A stretch of 12,128 bases of DNA from Prevotella sp. (GTDB lineage Bacteria > Bacteroidota > Bacteroidia > Bacteroidales > Bacteroidaceae), in NCBI GenBank assembly GCA_017428805.1, contig JAFRQC010000026.1:1-12128 (forward strand), written 5' to 3'. The translations under genes and the position numbers were made by a program. The notes beneath the pieces are model-generated. The model was not told the DNA's origin. It did not search any database and saw only the letters and a list, made by a program, of their open reading frames with translations. This document shows positions 6,815 to 12,128 of this stretch, in pieces. Within the stretch, counting starts at the first letter, position 1, and each line of letters begins with the position of its first letter.

Positions 6815-6849
6815 AATCCCCGCCGACTAAATCAGCGGGGATTATTTTT
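6815..6849. terminator. Bidirectional terminator between glyA and the BACON lipoprotein
   Basis: AATCCCCGC (6815-6823) pairs perfectly with GCGGGGATT (6835-6843) around an 11-base loop, followed on the plus strand by ATTTTT (6844-6849). On the minus strand the stem is followed by TGTTTTATTA, so it can also end transcripts of the gene at 6866-8320. It sits 22 bases past the glyA stop and 16 past the other. Confidence 0.85.
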
Positions 6850-6865
6850 GGTGGGAATTCATTAT

Positions 6866-8320
6866 TTATGGCATATATTCACATCTGTAGGTGAACTTCT
6901 CACCGTTGAAGAGATAATACCAAACGACGGTGAAGCCGAACTTAGAGCCCTTGCCCTTCAGACCATCGAAAGATGCCTTCTTGCTATCACCGGCTTTCAG
7001 AGCACCAGACTTTTCATTGTAATCCAGATAGCTCAGCATCTTCAGATCTGAATAGATCTCGCACTTGGTCAGTTGGATGTTATACTTACTGTCATTGTTC
7101 AGCGTGCAGGCCAACGATTCCACATCATTGCCATCGAAATACGGCTGCCACTCCACATTGAGATAGTCTCTGAGATCTTCTGGTTTCTCGATCGTCACAG
7201 GAACACTGTCCTTATACCTGCCGTTCAATGAAGTCACGGTGATCGTTGCTGTACCAGCACCAATACCAGTCACGAGACCATTGGCATCCACCTGGGCGAC
7301 GCTCTCGTCAGAAGAAGACCATTTGACATCAAAATCATCACTTCTGTAGATACTCAGCTGACTCGTCTCCTGACGGAGCATGCTGATACTTGACTCCCTG
7401 ATATAGAGGTTCCTATACTGCATAATAGTGACCTGATACTCATCTATATACATACTGGTCGATCTGCTTGCCTCTTTGTCTGTGAACGGTGCCACATTGA
7501 CGTGCTGCGTGATAGCATTCAATTCCGTAAATGACTCCAGTTCGCCAAGCTGAGCCCACGCATCTGCAGGCTTCCAGATATCAAACATCGTCTTGTTGGT
7601 CTGAGCACTGACTGAGACATTGCCACCAAGTTCATCAATCTCAAAATAGTCGTTAACCAAAATGAAGTACTCCTTCTTCTCATACTCCTGATAGATCGTA
7701 ACATAGATGGGATCATAGGTGGATTCGCTGGAAATGGTGATCACACCACGACGGGGGTTACCAGACGTGTTCTCTTTGACGCTGAAAGAGATGGTCTTCT
7801 TGGAGAGTGCTCTGGTGCGATTCTGAACAGCCACCCAGTCAACATCACATTCTATCTCATAGTCATTGACGTTGTATTCAAGATCGAAACTAAACTCACC
7901 GCCATCCGTCTTTACCTCGAAATTGTTCGGGGACACCATGATCACATTGTTCTGCTTCTGCGACACTTTGAACGTACGACTAATCTCCGGAGCCTTGACG
8001 TCCGTCATCGTGACAACACAAACACGCTCTCCATAACTATTGTTCTCATCAACCGACACTGTCATCTGCGACTTGGACACATCGATAGATACATGACACC
8101 ATGAAGCATCAGGGGTAGCCAGATAGTTCGACAGATCCTCATTTCGGAAGCTCGTGGTTCGAGACATCGGCCCCTCCTCTTCGCTTGTCTCAAACGTCAT
8201 ATCCTTGAGGATCAGCTCCCTGAGTCGGCTGCTGTACTCATCATCGCTGCTGCAGGATCCAAACCCTACAGAGGCCAAAACGGCGAGCAGGCATATTCCT
8301 AAACATTTGATAATTTTCAT
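6866..8320 (-). CDS. Surface lipoprotein with BACON-like domains and a bacterial Ig-like (BIG2) domain
   Basis: The function is not known. The 484 residues begin with a lipoprotein signal (KIIKCLGICLLAVLASVGFGSC), the lipobox Cys being C23. The following SSDDE is the kind of acidic run linked to surface export of Bacteroidetes lipoproteins. After it come three repeats with BACON-like features, at about 31-122, 127-213 and 219-303. Each is a beta-sandwich of roughly 85-90 residues ending in a VTIxQ-type strand, for example FKVSQ, VTIYQ and VTIMQ. A BIG2 domain follows at about 305-378 with the signature WSSSDESVAQVDANGLVTGIGAGTATITV (334-362). The last 105 residues form an unrecognised tail. 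BACON domains are often spacers or mucin/glycan-binding modules on glycan-degrading proteins, but there is no catalytic domain here and no SusC/SusD pair nearby. It is probably an adhesin-like or scaffold lipoprotein. It has its own promoter, although a read-through from DPP IV is possible. Confidence 0.85.
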   Translation of the reverse strand: MKIIKCLGICLLAVLASVGFGSCSSDDEYSSRLRELILKDMTFETSEEEGPMSRTTSFRNEDLSNYLATPDASWCHVSIDVSKSQMTVSVDENNSYGERVCVVTMTDVKAPEISRTFKVSQKQNNVIMVSPNNFEVKTDGGEFSFDLEYNVNDYEIECDVDWVAVQNRTRALSKKTISFSVKENTSGNPRRGVITISSESTYDPIYVTIYQEYEKKEYFILVNDYFEIDELGGNVSVSAQTNKTMFDIWKPADAWAQLGELESFTELNAITQHVNVAPFTDKEASRSTSMYIDEYQVTIMQYRNLYIRESSISMLRQETSQLSIYRSDDFDVKWSSSDESVAQVDANGLVTGIGAGTATITVTSLNGRYKDSVPVTIEKPEDLRDYLNVEWQPYFDGNDVESLACTLNNDSKYNIQLTKCEIYSDLKMLSYLDYNEKSGALKAGDSKKASFDGLKGKGSKFGFTVVWYYLFNGEKFTYRCEYMP

Positions 8321-8352
8321 CTTTTACAATATAAATATATAGAAATCGGCTG

Positions 8353-8360
8353 CAAAGTTA
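8353..8360 (-). promoter_or_regulatory. -7 element of the BACON lipoprotein promoter
   Basis: The minus strand reads TAACTTTG, a full TAnnTTTG match, 32 bases before the start codon. The implied leader is about 25 AT-rich bases. No TTTG is found at the normal -33 spacing; one lies directly against the box instead. Strength is uncertain. Confidence 0.5.
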
Positions 8361-8423
8361 CAAACTTTTTGTTTAAATCACACGATTCCTGCCATTTATT
8401 AATCTTTTTTCAGAAGACACCAT

Positions 8424-10640
8424 TTATTTTAATGTAGCATTAAAGTGGTTTATGGCCTGACGGAACAGGTGGTTTCTTGTGTTTCCACCAAAGATGCTGT
8501 GGTTGCGGTTGGTATAGACCAACTGCCTGAAATCCTTGTCGACCTGCACCAGTGCCTCCACATATTCAGCCGTATTCCGATAATGTACATTGTCGTCAGC
8601 AAGTCCGTGACAGAGCAGCAGCGCGCCATTCAACTGCGACGCCCTGGCAATGGGGTTCACCTCGTCATAGCCCGCCTTGTTCTCATTGGGTGTCCGCATA
8701 TAGCGTTCCGTATAGATCGAGTCGTAGAAGCGCCAGCAGGTAGGAGGAGCTATCGCCACACCAGCCTTGAACACAGGCCTTCCCTCCGACATCGACATCA
8801 GCGTGTTCCAGCCACCATACGACCATCCCCAGATGCCGATCCTTTCCTTATCGACATACGACTGACTGCCTAACCACAGAGCCGTTTCCACCTGATCGCG
8901 GGCTTCCAACTCACCCAGACGGAGATAAGTACACTTCTCAAACTCAGCCCCACGGCCACCCGTGCCACGATTATCGACACAGACGCAGAGATAGCCCTGC
9001 TGACAGAGATACTGCTCGAGGATGGCCCCACCGCCGTTCATACCGATGCCCCACTGGTTGAGCACCTGCTGATTACCTGGCCCGCCATACTGATACATAA
9101 TGACAGGGTATTTCTTCGCAGGATTGAAATCCTTCGGCTTCACCATCCAGCCGTTCAGCTGCACGCCCTCAGAGGTGGTGAACGAGAAGAGTTCCTTCGT
9201 GCCAAGGTCGTAGCCAGAGAGTTTCTGCACCAGTTCCTGGTTGTCTATCAGCGTCTTCAGCACCTTGCCATTGTTCTGACAGAGCGTGTACTGCACAGGA
9301 TGGTTCAGGTCGCTCCAGGTATTGATGAAGTACTTGAAGTTACTGCTGAACACGGCATTGTTCACACCTGCCTTCTGCGACAGGACTTCCGTCTTTCCGT
9401 TGGCGTGAGCCACCATCACCTGCTGGTCTGTAGGCCCGTTGGGATTCGCGGCAAAGTATGCGTCACCCGTCTGCTCATCGAAGCCATAGACACGCTGCAC
9501 CACATACTTGTCCTTCACAATCTGACGTAGCAGCAGACCGTTCAGGTTGTAGAGATACAGATGATTATAGCCGTCGCGCTCACTGGGCAACAGGATATGC
9601 TTGTCTGTGATCTTCACCTCCTCGAACGTCTCTTCCTTCACATACTTGTCCACCTTGTCCTCGATAGCCAGCTGACAGACGGTCGACAGCGGATTGGCCA
9701 TATAGATCCTCAGCACGTCCTGATGGCGGTTGAGTGTGAAGATGGCAATCTTCGTCGGATCGCTGGTGGCCTTGATACGGGGGATATAGCCGTCAGCATC
9801 CAACGGCAGTTCAATGCGTCGCGTCTGATGCGACTTGATGTCAAAACTGTGCACGCTGACCTTCGAATTCACCTGGCCAGGCACAGGATACTTATACGTA
9901 TAGAATCCCGGATATTCCATAAATTCCGTTTTTTCCGGATACATACCCTTAAACAGCTGCAGGGAGTACTGCTTCACGTCCGTCTCGTCGTAGCGAATCC
10001 AGATGATCTGCTTCGAGTCGGCAGAAAACACCATCGACGAGTTTGTGGAGAATTCCTCCTCATACACCCAGTCTGGTATGCCGTTGAGCACCTCGTTGCG
10101 CTTGCCATCCTTCGTCACCTGACTCTCCGCATTGTCGTAAAGCAGCTTCACCAAGAAGATGTTATTGTCTCTGACGAAGGCAATCTGGTTGCCGTCGGGA
10201 GAGAATACTGGCGTCTGCTGCGGCCCGCCGTCACTCAGCGGCTCCAGTTTATTATTCCGGATGTCATAGATATAATAGACAGCCGTGAACGAACGACGGT
10301 AGATGGGTTTTGTCTGCGTCTGGATCAGGATACGACGGCCGTCAGGACTCATAATATAGTTGTCCACCTTGCTCACCTGTCCGCCTCTGGCCGTAGCAGC
10401 ATCGAAAACGACGCTCTCCTGCTTGCCAGTACGGAAGGAATAGCTTACGATCTGCTTGCCGTCAGCACTGATCTGCGTATAGGTCTCACCGTCTGCACTG
10501 GGGCGCACGGCAGTCATCGTCTCCTGCGAGAATTCTCCCTTGGTGATGGCCTTCAGGTCCAGCTTCCCACCAGCAAATACCGATAAACCGGCAAGGCACA
10601 AAGCGCCCGAAAGACATAATGCTCTAAAAAATCTGGTCAT
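8424..10640 (-). CDS. Dipeptidyl peptidase IV, S9B prolyl oligopeptidase family
   Basis: This exopeptidase removes X-Pro (or X-Ala) dipeptides from peptide N-termini, probably in the periplasm. The 738 residues start with a Sec signal (cut near A23). A beta-propeller (about 40-490) carries DWVYEEEF (190-197); its Glu195/Glu196 correspond to the pair that binds the free amino end in human DPP4, and they separate true DPP IV from other S9 enzymes. The alpha/beta-hydrolase domain (about 491-738) has the oxyanion Tyr518 (QYGGPG) and the triad Ser607 in GWSYGG, Asp682 in HGLADDNVH and His714 in NRNHSIFGG. All are intact. No C-terminal sorting domain is seen. The start lies 18 bases after the GldB-like gene, with AAGGA at 10646-10650 (minus strand) as a possible ribosome site, so the two form an operon. 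Such enzymes feed proline-rich peptides to asaccharolytic or proteolytic metabolism. Confidence 0.95.
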   Translation of the reverse strand: MTRFFRALCLSGALCLAGLSVFAGGKLDLKAITKGEFSQETMTAVRPSADGETYTQISADGKQIVSYSFRTGKQESVVFDAATARGGQVSKVDNYIMSPDGRRILIQTQTKPIYRRSFTAVYYIYDIRNNKLEPLSDGGPQQTPVFSPDGNQIAFVRDNNIFLVKLLYDNAESQVTKDGKRNEVLNGIPDWVYEEEFSTNSSMVFSADSKQIIWIRYDETDVKQYSLQLFKGMYPEKTEFMEYPGFYTYKYPVPGQVNSKVSVHSFDIKSHQTRRIELPLDADGYIPRIKATSDPTKIAIFTLNRHQDVLRIYMANPLSTVCQLAIEDKVDKYVKEETFEEVKITDKHILLPSERDGYNHLYLYNLNGLLLRQIVKDKYVVQRVYGFDEQTGDAYFAANPNGPTDQQVMVAHANGKTEVLSQKAGVNNAVFSSNFKYFINTWSDLNHPVQYTLCQNNGKVLKTLIDNQELVQKLSGYDLGTKELFSFTTSEGVQLNGWMVKPKDFNPAKKYPVIMYQYGGPGNQQVLNQWGIGMNGGGAILEQYLCQQGYLCVCVDNRGTGGRGAEFEKCTYLRLGELEARDQVETALWLGSQSYVDKERIGIWGWSYGGWNTLMSMSEGRPVFKAGVAIAPPTCWRFYDSIYTERYMRTPNENKAGYDEVNPIARASQLNGALLLCHGLADDNVHYRNTAEYVEALVQVDKDFRQLVYTNRNHSIFGGNTRNHLFRQAINHFNATLK

Positions 10641-10658
10641 ATTTGTTTTTCCTTATGT

Positions 10659-11462
10659 TTAATAGAAATCCTTGAAGTCGTTATTTCGTAGCAGTTGGTC
10701 AACAGTGGCATTCTTATTGCGTTTCATATAGCGGCCCGCCATACGGGTGAACCTTGAGGCGAAGACCTCCTCGCCCATCGCCTCATCGACGACCCACTGA
10801 ATCTTTCCGATGTAGATGTCGCGCTCCTTCTGCGTCATCCCACTGTCGAGCGGCATCGGATAGAGGCTCAGCAGATAGAAGCCGATACAGTCGGGCACGA
10901 TGTATTTCCTGTCCATCATCCGCCGCTGCTCATCCGAATAGCCGTAATCAGGCCTCTTGTACAGCGAGAAGTTCGTCCCTAAGTATTTGTCGAGACAGAT
11001 GCCGATGCTGTTATTACCCACAACGACACTCTGGTCCAGCGACCCTATCTGGGCATACACCTCAGGCATATCGAGGTTGGGGATGTGCTTCCGCAGATAC
11101 TTGAAGGCCCGTGTCAGCTGCTCGTTGATGTCGTCCATACTGGCATACTGCTGCTGCGTCTCTGCGATGAGCGCCTGCAGCGTCGTGTCCTGATAGAATC
11201 GGAGGAAGGTTTTGTTGATCTCCGGATCGTTCACCTTGCCGATGCGCAGCACGTCCTCGATCAGTGTCCGCGTCTGCATCGGATAGGCTGTGTTCATCTG
11301 TTGCAGGGCTGAGAAATCGCCCGTCGTCAGATACAACGACTGGATACGGTCGTAGCGGTCAACGGCAACCGTCTTGTCCTCATCGTTGGAGGTTCTGAAT
11401 TGCCATTCACAGCTAATGCACCCAAGCATTATGACAAATACCAGATAATATATCTTACGCAC
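10659..11462 (-). CDS. GldB-like lipoprotein
   Basis: The 267 residues start with a short lipoprotein-type signal ending LGCISC; the acylated Cys is C15 or C18, and neither box is textbook. The body resembles GldB, a lipoprotein needed for gliding in Flavobacterium but present in many non-gliding Bacteroidetes. The features I recognise are the AFKYLRKHIPNLDMPEVYAQIGSLDQ region (119-144), NSIGICLDKYLGTNFSLYK (151-169) and RKYIVPD (185-191). Its function outside gliding is not known; an envelope role is inferred. The start is GTG (complement of 11460-11462), since no in-frame ATG precedes the signal. AGGA about 12 bases upstream may help. A consensus promoter lies 41 bases before it. It is first of a two-gene unit with DPP IV. 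The gene symbol gldB is withheld because nothing here shows gliding. Confidence 0.75.
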   Translation of the reverse strand: MRKIYYLVFVIMLGCISCEWQFRTSNDEDKTVAVDRYDRIQSLYLTTGDFSALQQMNTAYPMQTRTLIEDVLRIGKVNDPEINKTFLRFYQDTTLQALIAETQQQYASMDDINEQLTRAFKYLRKHIPNLDMPEVYAQIGSLDQSVVVGNNSIGICLDKYLGTNFSLYKRPDYGYSDEQRRMMDRKYIVPDCIGFYLLSLYPMPLDSGMTQKERDIYIGKIQWVVDEAMGEEVFASRFTRMAGRYMKRNKNATVDQLLRNNDFKDFY

Positions 11463-11502
11463 AGTGAAACTGATTCCTATCGTTATTTGTTAAAAGACCG
11501 TG

Positions 11503-11534
11503 CAAATTTACTAAAAAATATTCATAATTCCAAA
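11503..11534 (-). promoter_or_regulatory. Promoter of the GldB-like/DPP IV operon
   Basis: On the minus strand TTTG (complement of 11531-11534), 20 bases, then TAAATTTG (complement of 11503-11510). This is a full consensus match at ideal spacing. Transcription would start near 11496, giving a leader of about 34 bases before the GTG start at 11462. Confidence 0.8.
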
Positions 11535-11625
11535 TTTTAACCTAATTATTTTAAAAAAAGTGCTCAAAATTGCACACTTTTGTTTATTTGTGTAAAATTT
11601 GAGTGCATATTTCGGCCTTTTTTCT

Positions 11626-11633
11626 TATTTTTG
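11626..11633 (+). promoter_or_regulatory. -7 element of the DUF4861-like gene promoter
   Basis: TATTTTTG matches TAnnTTTG and lies 22 bases before the ATG at 11655. The nearest TTTG upstream (11598-11601) is 24 bases away, a few bases longer than normal. A weak or activator-dependent promoter would fit. The 192-base gap between the two divergent genes holds both promoters and an imperfect inverted repeat at 11563-11603. Confidence 0.5.
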
Positions 11634-11654
11634 TAGCCTACTAAAACAGATGGT

Positions 11655-12128
11655 ATGAAAAGACTAATGTTCACCCTCCTGCTGATGGCCCTCACCCTGG
11701 GAGTCCAAGCACAACAGACGTTCACCGTCAGCGTCACCAATCCCCTGACGACTGCCCGCACAGACCAGCCCGTCATTATCAGTCTCACACCCTTCGGCGA
11801 CATCCGCTCCGCCCTTGTCACCACCTGCGGACAGGAAATCCCCTGCCAGCTCGACGACCTCGATCAGGATGACACCTTCGACGAACTCTGCTTCCTGGCA
11901 GACCTCAACGGCGACGAGACGAAACTATACGAGGTGACGCTCCTTTCCGAGGGTGAGCCACGCACCTACCCTGCCCGCGTCTATACAGATATGCTCTTGC
12001 GCAACGACAAGGTGAAGGAGAAGAACAAACACAACAACTTCATCGAGTCGATCACCGCCCGTGGCGACTGTGCCGACTCCTACCACATCCAGCACCATCA
12101 CGGTGTCGAGTTCGAGAGCGAACTCAAC
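11655..12128 (+). CDS. DUF4861-like exported protein, N-terminal part (runs off the window)
   Basis: Only the first 158 codons are present; the frame is open to the last base. Residues 1-19 (MKRLMFTLLLMALTLGVQA) are a clear Sec signal cut before QQTF. The mature part begins TVSVTNPLTTARTDQPVIIS (23-42), and GVEFESELN (150-158) is the last stretch seen. Both resemble DUF4861 proteins of Bacteroidetes as I remember them. The family is of unproven function and is often found in plant cell-wall or uronate glycan loci. Residues 80-85 (FLADLN, then GDE) resemble a small beta-sandwich strand-turn; no catalytic motif can be named. The ATG at 11655 was chosen because an ATG five bases upstream (11650) hits a stop after two codons. 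The family call is from memory and moderate; export is firm. Confidence 0.65.
   Translation, partial: MKRLMFTLLLMALTLGVQAQQTFTVSVTNPLTTARTDQPVIISLTPFGDIRSALVTTCGQEIPCQLDDLDQDDTFDELCFLADLNGDETKLYEVTLLSEGEPRTYPARVYTDMLLRNDKVKEKNKHNNFIESITARGDCADSYHIQHHHGVEFESELN

Noticed and set aside
8392..8428. 9-bp direct repeat CCATTTATT (8392-8400 and 8420-8428) around the DPP IV stop
   Set aside because: It is short, AT-rich and isolated; it is expected by chance in such spacers, with no target-site duplication or insertion between the copies.
9561..10586. Long open frame (341 codons) on the plus strand, opposite DPP IV
   Set aside because: It is antisense to an intact S9B peptidase; its translation is an unrecognisable His/Arg/Leu-rich string typical of shadow frames.

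Overview
The window reads as a stretch of chromosome from a member of the Bacteroidales, most likely Prevotella or a close relative. Three things point there. The promoters follow the Bacteroidetes pattern, TTTG then about 20 bases then TAnnTTTG, rather than the E. coli pattern. The protein families are typical of the phylum: a BACON/Ig-like lipoprotein, a GldB-like lipoprotein, a DPP IV-type S9 peptidase and a DUF4861-like exported protein. Base composition is mid-range with AT-rich intergenic gaps. No tRNA, rRNA, CRISPR array, transposase or phage gene was seen. The assignment rests on gene content and was not tested by comparison.

Layout, left to right. Positions 1-173 hold a strong leftward promoter that drives a gene outside the window, and the terminator of the next gene. 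Positions 174-2507 (minus) encode a class A penicillin-binding protein. It is divergent from a plus-strand operon: pyrB (2612-3559), pyrI (3586-4032) and a CobW/COG0523-type GTPase with a His-rich linker (4111-5382). A hairpin terminator and a near-consensus promoter separate that operon from glyA (5512-6792). A bidirectional terminator then closes glyA against a minus-strand block. In its own direction of transcription that block runs: GldB-like lipoprotein (11462-10659), DPP IV (10640-8424), then a BACON lipoprotein with its own promoter (8320-6866). At the right edge a DUF4861-like exported protein starts on the plus strand at 11655 and runs off the window.

How the genes relate. PyrB and PyrI form aspartate transcarbamoylase, the committed step of pyrimidine synthesis; PyrI has a four-cysteine zinc site. 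The next gene is a putative zinc metallochaperone, which suggests a metal-supply link. GlyA feeds one-carbon units to purine and thymidylate synthesis. The minus-strand block is envelope and peptide-scavenging biology.

The least ordinary signal is a set of short repeats within the pyrB-pyrI-cobW operon. There is a 14-bp tandem repeat across the pyrB/pyrI junction. There is a perfect 17-bp inverted repeat between pyrI and the GTPase gene. A related 9-bp-period repeat lies in frame inside the GTPase's His-rich linker. No clearly new multi-gene system is visible; most of the window is ordinary core and envelope genes.
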